Positions 1 through 7,128 of a stretch of DNA of 20,678 nucleotides are shown piece by piece; position 1 is the first letter of the stretch, and every line of letters begins with the position of its first letter. The position numbers and the translations under genes are program-made. The notes beneath the pieces are model-generated. The model made no database searches, was not told the DNA's origin, and was given only the letters and a program-made list of their open reading frames with translations. The stretch covers positions 1 to 20,678 of the forward strand of contig LCOU01000026.1 in assembly GCA_001003205.1 (NCBI GenBank), written 5' to 3'. This DNA comes from Parcubacteria group bacterium GW2011_GWA2_47_8b (GTDB lineage: Bacteria > Patescibacteriota > Minisyncoccia > UBA6257 > WO2-44-18).

Positions 1-1
1 A

Positions 2-1021
2 GAAATCAGTGCTTTGAACGCCCAAATAAACAAATTAAACCTGCAAATAAAAGCCGTCAGCCTGCAAGTAACCAAGCTGGACCAGGAAATCAGCACGACA
101 AAAACCCAAATCACCACCGCCGAGGAAGACATAGACCTTAACCGGAGCGCGCTCATCAAATTGATGCAACGCCTTTATGAAAATGAACGCAAAAATTTAG
201 CCGAGGTTCTTCTCCAAAGCCCGCGCCTTTCGGATTTTTTCGGGAATCTCAACGGCATTCTTTCGGTTAAAGACACCCTTTCCCAAACCGTAGAAAAAAT
301 TACCGCGTTGCGCAGTGATCTTTTGGAAAAAAAGGAAGACTTGGCGGCAAAGCGCAGTGATGTGGCGGCCCTGAAAGCCGCACAGGACGCGCAGAAAAAA
401 TCCGCCCAGGCGGTGCAAAAAGATAAAAATGTTTTGCTTACCCAGACGAAAGGACAGGAATCAAAATACCAGACGATTTTGAAAGAGGCCAAAAAGACGG
501 CGGCGGAAATCCGCAACCGTTTGTTTGAATTTATCGGCGGCGGCAGTTTAACTTTTGAAAAAGCTCATGACCTGGCGAAGGTGGCCGAACGGGCAACGGG
601 AATGAGAGCGGCGATGATTCTTGCTGTTTTGGACAGGGAATCGGCGCTGGGGCGAAACGTCGGCCAATGCAATTACAAAACCGCGATGCACCCGACTAGG
701 GACTTGCCGATTTTCCTTGCCCTTCTGGAGGAACTAGCCAAAATAGGCAAACAGCCGCCGGAGCCGGTTATGGTTTCCTGCCCGATAGTTTCAGACGGCG
801 CTTACGGCCTTTATCTCAAAGATGCCTATAATTCCAGCTCTTGTCGGAACTATGCCGAAGAAAATAAAAACTCCCTTCCTTACGAGTTTTTGCGGGAGCG
901 CTGCGCGGCCGCGAAATATTACGCGGGCGGCAACTGGTATAAGTTCCGTTTCCTGTACGGCGATCCGGTAGTCAACAAAGCCCAAAAGTTCCAATCAGAC
1001 ATAGACGTTTTGAATTCCTAG
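2..1021 (+). CDS. Coiled-coil peptidoglycan hydrolase / lytic-transglycosylase-like protein, 5'-truncated by window edge
   Basis: The reading frame is open to the first bases of the window, so the true start and any signal peptide lie upstream. The visible first ~165 residues form a long charged coiled coil (repeated K/E/Q/L heptads), like the N-terminal region of CwlO/EnvC-type wall-hydrolase activators. From about residue 175 a lytic-transglycosylase-like domain begins: FIGGGSLTFEKAHDLA, then an ILAVLDRESALG segment whose Glu in an ESxLG context matches the expected catalytic acid, then VGQC. The end (KYYAGGNWYKF, YGDPVV) matches the usual end of such domains. The central block that normally follows GAYG (a GPAQFIPSTW-like substrate-cleft motif) is absent; GAYG runs straight into LYLKDAY. 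The protein is probably exported and acts on, or binds, peptidoglycan. Whether it is still an enzyme is doubtful. Domain identity is inferred from motifs. Confidence 0.7.
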   Translation, partial: EISALNAQINKLNLQIKAVSLQVTKLDQEISTTKTQITTAEEDIDLNRSALIKLMQRLYENERKNLAEVLLQSPRLSDFFGNLNGILSVKDTLSQTVEKITALRSDLLEKKEDLAAKRSDVAALKAAQDAQKKSAQAVQKDKNVLLTQTKGQESKYQTILKEAKKTAAEIRNRLFEFIGGGSLTFEKAHDLAKVAERATGMRAAMILAVLDRESALGRNVGQCNYKTAMHPTRDLPIFLALLEELAKIGKQPPEPVMVSCPIVSDGAYGLYLKDAYNSSSCRNYAEENKNSLPYEFLRERCAAAKYYAGGNWYKFRFLYGDPVVNKAQKFQSDIDVLNS

Positions 1022-1033
1022 TCTTGCGCGAGG

Positions 1034-1062
1034 TTGCAAAAAAATTCCAATACGACTAATAT
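1034..1062 (+). promoter_or_regulatory. Promoter of rpmE, leaderless geometry
   Basis: TTGCAA (1034-1039), a 17-nt spacer and TAATAT (1057-1062) form a sigma70-like promoter. Only 8 nt separate the -10 hexamer from the rpmE ATG at 1071, so the start site should fall on or 1-2 nt before the ATG. The AAGGA in that gap (1063-1067) would lie upstream of, or at the very edge of, the mRNA and is therefore unlikely to act as a ribosome-binding site. Confidence 0.6.
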
Positions 1063-1070
1063 AAGGAACT

Positions 1071-1325
1071 ATGAAGCAAGACATACATCCCAAGTATTAC
1101 GACAACGCGAAAGTGAAATGCGCGTGCGGCAATCAGTTCACGGTCGGCTCCACCAAGCCGGAGCTTAACGTTGAAATTTGCAACAACTGCCACCCATTTT
1201 ATACCGGTAAAGAAAAACTTATTGATACCGCCGGCAAAGTTGAGAAGTTTAAGGCCCGCCGCGCGAAAGCAGCTAAAACCCCCAAGACAGCGAAGAAACC
1301 AAGGGTAAAAAAGAGCAAGAAATAA
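1071..1325 (+). CDS. rpmE: 50S ribosomal protein L31 (bL31)
   Basis: This 84-residue protein starts MKQDIHPKYY, the characteristic bL31 opening, and carries the zinc-ribbon cysteines as CAC (C17, C19) and CNNC (C37, C40), so it is the zinc-binding C+ form. FTVGSTKPELNVEIC and HPFYTGKEKLIDTAGKVEKF match the family closely. The last ~20 residues are a lysine/arginine/alanine-rich tail, as often seen in this lineage, likely contacting rRNA. It sits 7 nt before prfA, a common rpmE-prfA pairing, so the two are probably cotranscribed. The ATG is preceded by a promoter too close to leave a real 5' leader. Confidence 0.95.
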   Translation: MKQDIHPKYYDNAKVKCACGNQFTVGSTKPELNVEICNNCHPFYTGKEKLIDTAGKVEKFKARRAKAAKTPKTAKKPRVKKSKK

Positions 1326-1332
1326 TTTTTGC

Positions 1333-2076
1333 GTGGCCAACAAAATCATTTTAGAAGTCCGAGCCGGTACTGGCGGCGATGAAGCCTCTATTTTTGCCGG
1401 CGATTTGGTAAGAATGTACCAGCGTTATGCCGCGAAGCGCGGCTGGGCTTTTTCGGTTGCCGATTCTTCCCCCGGCACTATTGGCGGATATAAAACTTTT
1501 GTCGGGCGTATTGACGGCGAAAATGTTTACGACTCTTTGAAATTGGAGTCGGGTGTGCATCGCGTACAGCGCATACCGGCTACTGAAAAAGCCGGCCGCG
1601 TGCACACTTCCACGGCCACTGTGGTAATTCTTCCCGTCGTGGAACCCAAAGAAGTAAACATTAACCCGAATGACTTGGAAGTCACTTTTTCCCGCGCCGG
1701 CGGCCCGGGCGGACAGAACGTAAACAAAGTTGAGACTGCCGTCAGAATTTTGCACAAGCCGACCGGCATCGTAGTCGGCTGCCGCGAAGAGCGCAACCAG
1801 CACGCCAACCGCGAACGCGCGATGGAAATGCTCCGCGCAAAACTTTACGATATGCAAAGATCAAAAGAATTCGGAGACGTTACCGAAGCGCGCCGCGCGC
1901 AAGTTGTCTCCGCGGAGAGGTCAGAAAAAATCCGCACTTATAATTTCCCCGACGACAGAATTACGGACCATCGGTTCAACGCTAAAGTACACAACATTGA
2001 AAAGGTATTAGACGGCGATCTTGATATGCTTTTGGATAAAATCCGCAAAGGACAGGGCGCAAACAGCAAATCTTAA
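1333..2076 (+). CDS. prfA: Peptide chain release factor 1, lacking N-terminal domain 1
   Basis: A class I release factor of 247 residues. It carries the RF1-type codon-recognition tripeptide PAT (82-84; RF2 would have SPF), so it should read UAA/UAG, and the catalytic GGQ (126-128) in RAGGPGGQNVNK that triggers peptidyl-tRNA hydrolysis. Usual RF1 is about 350-360 residues. Here translation appears to start with GTG at 1333, directly at the IILEVRAGTGGDEAS block, so the ~100-residue N-terminal helical domain is missing. The frame upstream is open only back to a stop at 1306-1308, and rpmE occupies that DNA, so no missing exon-like piece lies nearby. No SD is visible. The codon-reading and GGQ domains look intact and functional. 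The start is chosen as the only plausible initiation codon before the conserved block. Confidence 0.92.
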   Translation: MANKIILEVRAGTGGDEASIFAGDLVRMYQRYAAKRGWAFSVADSSPGTIGGYKTFVGRIDGENVYDSLKLESGVHRVQRIPATEKAGRVHTSTATVVILPVVEPKEVNINPNDLEVTFSRAGGPGGQNVNKVETAVRILHKPTGIVVGCREERNQHANRERAMEMLRAKLYDMQRSKEFGDVTEARRAQVVSAERSEKIRTYNFPDDRITDHRFNAKVHNIEKVLDGDLDMLLDKIRKGQGANSKS

Positions 2077-2078
2077 CA

Positions 2079-2114
2079 CTTTGACGCGTCAAAGCGCTAT
2101 CACATATGATAGCG
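2079..2114. repeat. Two tandem perfect hairpins after prfA
   Basis: CTTTGACGCGTCAAAG (2079-2094) is a perfect 16-bp palindrome. It abuts CGCTATCA-CATA-TGATAGCG (2095-2114), an 8-bp stem with a 4-nt loop. They begin 2 nt after the prfA stop. There is no following T-run, so they are not a standard terminator; they may stabilise the rpmE-prfA mRNA 3' end or be a REP-like repeat. Confidence 0.55.
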
Positions 2115-2146
2115 GTGGAAATAGTTCGGCTCGGCTCACCATAAAT

Positions 2147-2170
2147 AAAAAAGGCGCAGCTTGTGCGCCT
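2147..2170 (-). terminator. Rho-independent terminator of the minus-strand pair
   Basis: Read on the minus strand: stem AGGCGCA, loop CAAGC, stem TGCGCCT, then six T (complement of the A-run 2147-2152). The stem overlaps the TAG stop of the gene at 2169-2504, leaving almost no 3' untranslated region. Confidence 0.8.
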
Positions 2171-2504
2171 ATCGGATGTTTATTTGGTCTTCCAATTTCT
2201 TCCGGCTGGCTCCAACGGGGCAAGCAAGCACCAGCTGGTCGAAAACTTTAACCTGGAAATTCAGCATCTTGTCGCAGTCTGACCAGCCAGACTTCTTTCC
2301 GGGACAACGGATTCGGTAGTAGTGGGTATAGCCGATGATAGATGGCCAGTGGCCGTAAATCGGCGTGCAGCCTCTTGTCTCCGCAACCGTGTCACCTTCC
2401 TGAAGAATAAATAGGACTCCGCAATCAAGATTGAGACAACGAATTCTCTGGCCAATCCAGAACGGGAAGTTTTTGTTAAGTTCACCTTCTGTCAAAACCC
2501 TCAT
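2169..2504 (-). CDS. Unknown 111-residue protein, translationally coupled
   Basis: I do not recognise this protein. It starts MRVLTEGELNKNFPFWIGQ at 2504, a start chosen because GAAGGAGA lies about 6 nt upstream on the minus strand and because its ATG overlaps the stop of the preceding gene as ATGA. It contains several cysteines (CLNLDCG, CTPIYG, RCPGKKSGWSDCD, LACPVG) and aromatics, which could suit a small metal-binding or disulphide-bonded domain, but no clear zinc-knuckle spacing is visible. The frame remains open upstream of 2504, but that is the shadow of the neighbouring gene in another frame. It is the second gene of a two-gene unit with its own promoter and terminator. No function is assigned. 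Confidence 0.7.
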   Translation of the reverse strand: MRVLTEGELNKNFPFWIGQRIRCLNLDCGVLFILQEGDTVAETRGCTPIYGHWPSIIGYTHYYRIRCPGKKSGWSDCDKMLNFQVKVFDQLVLACPVGASRKKLEDQINIR

Positions 2505-2920
2505 CGCGCGTCTCCTTCGCGGAGATTTTCCGAACCTGCCTGCAAGCACGCGACGGTGGCCGGCGCGCAAGCCGAGCAATACTGCTCGTAAACGCGCCCT
2601 CCCCTCTGATTCGTGCTGCAATTCACGATCGGGACAATGTGCAAATGGGCGGCAATGCGCAACCCAATGCTGTTGCCAACCTCGTGGTTGCTCTCGCCAA
2701 AAATCAGGAATTGAGGAACGACCTTTCCCAGATACAGCACGCCGACGATGTTGCGATGCCGGCAATTGGAATGCGGCCCCGGCCGGGCATCCTGCGCGTT
2801 GAGAATCAGAAATCCGTACAAGGGATCCGACTCCCGCAAAAGCTCCGCGACGAGACCTTCTTTCTGGATGAGGTCCTTGCAAACGGAACGCTTCAAAAGC
2901 TCCGCATCTGTCTCCGCCAT
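2501..2920 (-). CDS. Unknown 139-residue protein, first gene of a minus-strand pair
   Basis: I do not recognise this protein. The start (MAETDAELLKRSVCKDL) is fixed by a strong AAGGGGG site 6 nt upstream of the ATG at 2920 and by a good promoter ~42 nt away. A charged N-terminal helical stretch is followed by a Cys/His-rich region: HSNCRHRN (about residue 50), IAAHLHIVPIVNC (about 88-100) and a C-terminal CSACAPATVAC (about 114-124). No signal peptide or membrane helix is seen. The Cys/His pattern suggests metal binding as a guess only. Its stop overlaps the next start as ATGA, indicating coupled translation. Strong SD use contrasts with the SD-less core genes around it and suggests an acquired or separately controlled cassette. 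Confidence 0.72.
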   Translation of the reverse strand: MAETDAELLKRSVCKDLIQKEGLVAELLRESDPLYGFLILNAQDARPGPHSNCRHRNIVGVLYLGKVVPQFLIFGESNHEVGNSIGLRIAAHLHIVPIVNCSTNQRGGRVYEQYCSACAPATVACLQAGSENLREGDAR

Positions 2921-2961
2921 AGACTACCCCCTTAAAATGAAACCTTAAGGAACTAGGCGGC

Positions 2962-2990
2962 ATTGTACAACGTATTTATTAAGAAAGCAA
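2962..2990 (-). promoter_or_regulatory. Promoter of the 2920/2504 minus-strand pair
   Basis: On the minus strand: TTGCTT (complement of 2985-2990), a 17-nt spacer, TACAAT (complement of 2962-2967). It predicts a 5' leader of about 35 nt that contains the AAGGGGG ribosome-binding site. It is arranged back to back with the lipoprotein promoter at 3014-3042, 23 nt apart. Confidence 0.7.
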
Positions 2991-3013
2991 GGTCTCTAAG
3001 TAACCATAAACGG

Positions 3014-3042
3014 TTGACAAAAGGCGGGAATTTTTTTAATAT
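3014..3042 (+). promoter_or_regulatory. Promoter of the lipoprotein gene
   Basis: TTGACA (3014-3019), a 17-nt spacer, TAATAT (3037-3042): a near-consensus sigma70 promoter. The start site should lie near 3049, giving a ~37-nt leader with AAGGGG at 3071-3077. It is divergent from the promoter at 2962-2990, so one regulator could act on both. Confidence 0.75.
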
Positions 3043-3085
3043 CAGCGCGAGTTCTTTGAATATCCCATTGAAGGGGTAAAAAGCG

Positions 3086-3664
3086 ATGAAAACGGCCGCT
3101 CTGCTGCTAGCCGTTCTGTGCTCCGTTGGCTGTTCCAGTACCGGACACAAAACTGCCAAAACCGGAATGTTTGACGACAACCTTGAAGTGCTTCTGGAAA
3201 ATTTCAGAAAAGTTGAGAATGGCAAGACTAATCTCAACGACCTTGGGGTGATGGGATTTAATTTGCGAGCGAAAAACATTGATTATTTTCAGGGAGTTCC
3301 CGCTTTCAAAGAAATTTACGGTCAGGAAGCGTTCCGCAATTTTGATCCGAATAATCTGACGAAAATGCTGCCCGAATTTAACCGCTACACTCTCTATCGC
3401 GTTCCTTTTAAGGATATAACGACGGTCAGTGACAGGTTTTACTTTTCCACCAAGGAAAGCCTAAAAACCGGAGACGACGTTACGCTATCAATAGTCACCA
3501 TGGACGACAAAACTGTTATTTACCACGCCATTCAGCACATCCGTGTTGATGAGAAAGAAGTTGATTATGCCTTTGCCTCCGGCCTACTCATTGTTTTGAA
3601 CGACATCCTCGGGCCAACACAAGCCATCAGGGATTTTATAGACAGTCTGAAAAAGCAAGATTAA
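3086..3664 (+). CDS. Putative lipoprotein of unknown function
   Basis: A 192-residue protein. It starts MKTAALLLAVLCSVGCSS: a short charged n-region, a hydrophobic core and a lipobox-like SVGC with Cys16, which fits lipid attachment and outer-face membrane anchoring. The mature part is soluble, mixed alpha/beta in character (FRKVENGKTNLNDLGVMGFNL, then VTLSIVTMDDKTVIYHAIQHIRVDEKEVDYAF). It ends with a hydrophobic/charged segment around LLIVLNDILGPTQAIRDF. I do not recognise the family; the first half loosely resembles SmpA/BamE-type small lipoproteins (a KTNLNDL turn after a helix), but this is weak. The gene has its own promoter, an SD (AAGGGG about 9 nt before the ATG) and a terminator, so it is an autonomous unit. 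Confidence 0.8.
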   Translation: MKTAALLLAVLCSVGCSSTGHKTAKTGMFDDNLEVLLENFRKVENGKTNLNDLGVMGFNLRAKNIDYFQGVPAFKEIYGQEAFRNFDPNNLTKMLPEFNRYTLYRVPFKDITTVSDRFYFSTKESLKTGDDVTLSIVTMDDKTVIYHAIQHIRVDEKEVDYAFASGLLIVLNDILGPTQAIRDFIDSLKKQD

Positions 3665-3675
3665 AATCTTCGGCG

Positions 3676-3700
3676 CCTCCGCATTTATGCGGAGGTTTTT
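3676..3700 (+). terminator. Terminator of the lipoprotein gene
   Basis: CCTCCGCAT (3676-3684), 2-nt spacer, ATGCGGAGG (3687-3695), then TTTTT. It lies at the 3' end of the convergent folD gene, where it may also slow opposing transcription. Confidence 0.85.
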
Positions 3701-4508
3701 AATTGAGTGTATAGAGATTTTTGAAAAGTTCAGCAATTAATACAGGACCGGTGCCGCCGGGCGTCGGTGTTACAATGATGCCGCGAGTATGTGCCGCGTT
3801 TGCGTCAATGTCCGCAGGAAAGCCGAAGTCAATCACGACGCTTCCGGGCCGAATCGCCTCAACATTTACCAGATTTTTTTGCCCAACGCCGGTTACAATT
3901 ATATCGGAACCTCCAAGCGCAGTTGTGACTTCCTCTTGCGTTGAATTGCGTCTAAGCACCGTTACGTTTGCGCCGGAGGCTTCGACCCACGCGGCAACTG
4001 GTTTTCCCACGAGTCGTCCAAAGCCGTACATCGTAACTCGTTTGCCGCGAACATCTGCAATGCCAACGTATGAAAGTATTCGCCGTACGGTGCCCACAGC
4101 AGGCGGAACTATGACGGCGGAAAGCGGATTTTTGAAAAACTCTTGCGACCGTTTGCTTCCAAGGCAGTCAATATCTTTTTCGTATGGCACTGCGTCCAGC
4201 ACTTTTTGCACGTCAACGTTTTTAACGGGAATCGGCAGTTGCACGATGGCGCCAATGACGCGCTCGTCTTCAGTTAATTTTTTTACCTCTGCGATAAGCG
4301 CGGTTTCGGAAATTTCCGGCGCTATTTTTTGTATGCTGAACGAAACGCCCAACTCTTCTGCGACGCGCCCCTTTCTTTCCAGAAAATTTAATGAGGCGGG
4401 ATTGTTTCCCACGAGAATGCTGAGCACTTTTTTGCCAGTGAATGATTTTTTGGTAGCCCTCAATTCCTTGATAAGTTCAGCCGCGATTGCTTTCCCGTCA
4501 ATCAACAT
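3699..4508 (-). CDS. folD: Bifunctional methylenetetrahydrofolate dehydrogenase / methenyl-THF cyclohydrolase
   Basis: FolD interconverts methylene-, methenyl- and 10-formyl-THF, using NADP(H), to supply one-carbon units for purines and formyl-Met. This 269-residue version is slightly short (usual 280-290). It has the active-site Lys in NFLERK (K46), Gln in VQLPIP (Q90) and Asp in KDIDC (D112/D114), the nucleotide-binding segment TMYGFGRLVGKP (canonical GRSxxVGKP), and the C-terminal PGGTGP. The family's catalytic-site Tyr of YxxxK is Phe here (F42), and the usual DGF after KDVD is CLG. The PCTP motif is replaced by PPAVGT. It is therefore a divergent FolD whose cyclohydrolase activity may be altered. 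The start is the ATG at 4508, placed 6 nt after an extended -10 element; no SD exists. Confidence 0.92.
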   Translation of the reverse strand: MLIDGKAIAAELIKELRATKKSFTGKKVLSILVGNNPASLNFLERKGRVAEELGVSFSIQKIAPEISETALIAEVKKLTEDERVIGAIVQLPIPVKNVDVQKVLDAVPYEKDIDCLGSKRSQEFFKNPLSAVIVPPAVGTVRRILSYVGIADVRGKRVTMYGFGRLVGKPVAAWVEASGANVTVLRRNSTQEEVTTALGGSDIIVTGVGQKNLVNVEAIRPGSVVIDFGFPADIDANAAHTRGIIVTPTPGGTGPVLIAELFKNLYTLN

Positions 4509-4514
4509 ACGAGT

Positions 4515-4523
4515 AGGATACCA
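4515..4523 (-). promoter_or_regulatory. Extended -10 promoter of folD, leaderless geometry
   Basis: On the minus strand TGG-TATCCT forms a TGn-extended -10 (4 of 6 consensus bases). Its last base lies 6 nt before the folD ATG, so the mRNA would start at or next to the start codon. No good -35 is visible. Confidence 0.4.
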
Positions 4524-4542
4524 TATGGACTTGCGCGCGCTG

Positions 4543-4570
4543 TTGACACGGACAGCGGTTGGTATATAGT
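4543..4570 (+). promoter_or_regulatory. Strong promoter upstream of 16S rRNA / short RNA
   Basis: TTGACA (4543-4548), 16-nt spacer, TATAGT (4565-4570). No ORF follows; downstream come a hairpin terminator (4616-4668) and then the 16S gene. It may be the rRNA promoter, with a leader read through by antitermination, or the promoter of a separate small RNA. Confidence 0.7.
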
Positions 4571-4576
4571 AGTCAA

Positions 4577-4668
4577 TGCCAATAAGATAAAGTTTAAAAC
4601 TTAATATTTATTTGGACATCCGCCCCGATTCCTTAATCAATAGCTTAAGAAATCGAGGCGGATGTTTT
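4577..4668 (+). ncRNA. Candidate ~90-nt RNA or attenuated rRNA leader
   Basis: Bounded by the promoter at 4543-4570 (start site inferred near 4577) and the terminator ending near 4668, with no sensible ORF inside. The 5' half is AU-rich and contains the small palindrome AGTTTAAAACT (4591-4601); the 3' half is the long hairpin. It resembles no RNA family I can name. It could be an independent small RNA or a leader that aborts rRNA transcription under some conditions. Confidence 0.45.
4616..4668 (+). terminator. Long hairpin with T-run before the rRNA leader
   Basis: ACATCCGCC...CGATT (from 4616) pairs with AATCG...GGCGGATGT (to 4665) with one mismatch. CTTAA/TTAAG inside the loop can extend the stem. 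A short TTTT (4665-4668) follows. The T-run is short, so termination may be partial. Confidence 0.6.
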
Positions 4669-4894
4669 AGTCAACATCGCGGCCTTGATAACTAAATAGT
4701 TTCTTAAAAAATTAGTACTCTTTTTAAGAAACACAACCAAGAATCAAACAAAACCGTCCCGCAGTTTGCGGGGCAGAGTCAAAATTTTTGTAGTTGTCCC
4801 AATTTTTTCTTGAGTAATCGCGAATAATGCGAATTTATTTTCAACAATGCGAATTCGTATCATTGAAAGTATTTGCATTATTAGTGATTACTCT
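4669..4894 (+). other. 16S rRNA leader with three hairpins, no gene
   Basis: No ORF is supported here. Visible structures are: TTTCTTAAAAA (4700-4710) pairing perfectly with TTTTTAAGAAA (4721-4731); CCCGCA-GTT-TGCGGG (4758-4772); and a long hairpin of GAGTAATC (4812-4819) and AATAATGC (4823-4830) pairing with GCATTATT (4875-4882) and GATTACTC (4886-4893), with an inner TTTCAA/TTGAAA (4839-4844/4863-4868). The last hairpin ends 1-2 nt before the inferred 16S 5' end and is probably a processing signal. I found no second convincing promoter here. Confidence 0.6.
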
Positions 4895-6402
<1,508 letters not shown>

Positions 6403-6505
6403 AAAAAGGTAAGATACAAGGTGTTAGTCGATGAACCTAAAGTCTCGACCAGTTGGGGCAGCTACAAAGCTTTTGACTTGTTCTTGGGTTATCCACAACC
6501 GACGT

Positions 6506-6533
6506 TTGACTTCGCCGGTAGTCGGCATAAAAT
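6506..6533 (+). promoter_or_regulatory. Promoter of the pilus operon, leaderless geometry
   Basis: TTGACT (6506-6511), 16-nt spacer, TAAAAT (6528-6533). The major pilin ATG at 6541 is 7 nt after the -10, exactly where transcription should start. The spacer contains a small GCCG/CGGC hairpin. The 103 nt between the 16S end and this promoter hold no gene. Confidence 0.65.
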
Positions 6534-6540
6534 TAACCGT

Positions 6541-7128
6541 ATGATTACAAACACAAAAAAAGGTTTCACATTAATAGAATTGCTTATCGTAATAGCGATA
6601 ATCGCAATATTAGCAACCGCGGTCGTATTAATTTTGAATCCGGCGCAATTATTTGCCCAGGCTCGGGATTCTCAAAGAATTTCCGATTTAGCGACAGTCA
6701 GAGGCGCTGTGGTTTTGTACCTCTCCACTGTTTCTAGTCCAGATCTTGATAGCGCTGGCGGAACGTGCGGTACCAACTATTGGGGCAGTGTTACGGGTGC
6801 GGTGGAAAACCTCACGGTTACTGGAACACAAAGTGCTAATACGGCAAGAACCGTTGCTGGTTCGGGATGGGTTCCGGTTGACCTTGCTTCAGTTCCTGGC
6901 GGTTCTCCCTTGAGTGCGTTGCCTCAAGACCCGTTGGGTGACGAGGCATCCAGTACTGCTAGTGCTTATACGTATTCATGCGACAATACCAATAAGTGGT
7001 TTGAGCTGAATGCCAATATGGAAAGCTCTCGTTATGCCAGCGGAGGCGGTGATGATGTAGAATCAACCGACGGCGGCAGTGCTTATTCCATCTACGAAGT
7101 AGGCAATGACCCTGGTTTGGATCTATAG
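6541..7128 (+). CDS. Type IV major pilin (prepilin-like protein)
   Basis: A 195-residue prepilin. It begins MITNTKKGFTLIELLIVIAI: a short basic leader, prepilin peptidase cleavage after KKG, Phe at +1, Glu at +5, then a hydrophobic helix (about residues 9-33) that anchors and polymerises the pilus. RDSQRISDLATVRGAVVLYLS continues the N-terminal helix. The C-terminal globular part is Ser/Thr/Gly-rich with cysteines in GGTCGTNY and YTYSCDN that could form a disulphide loop, and it ends in an acidic Gly-rich tail. The frame is open to before 6421, but MITNTKKGFT at 6541 is the natural start and follows a promoter by 7 nt. It heads the pilus locus and overlaps the next gene by 23 nt. Confidence 0.9.
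   Translation: MITNTKKGFTLIELLIVIAIIAILATAVVLILNPAQLFAQARDSQRISDLATVRGAVVLYLSTVSSPDLDSAGGTCGTNYWGSVTGAVENLTVTGTQSANTARTVAGSGWVPVDLASVPGGSPLSALPQDPLGDEASSTASAYTYSCDNTNKWFELNANMESSRYASGGGDDVESTDGGSAYSIYEVGNDPGLDL

Noticed and set aside
2169..2963. 264-codon minus-strand frame covering both unknown genes
   Set aside because: Only its last 111 codons are supported. The upstream part overlaps the better-supported 139-codon gene, which has a promoter and strong SD.
3721..4569. 282-codon open frame on the plus strand opposite folD
   Set aside because: It is the antisense shadow of folD; the minus strand encodes a clear FolD with family motifs, and the plus frame has low-complexity Ser/Thr/Pro content and no SD.
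4758..4800. CCCGCA/TGCGGG hairpin as a terminator before 16S
   Set aside because: The following T-run is about 10 nt away from the stem, too far for a standard terminator.
6421..6540. Upstream extension of the major pilin to 6421
   Set aside because: It would place 40 residues before the prepilin leader and overlap the operon promoter; MITNTKKGFT at 6541 is the standard start.
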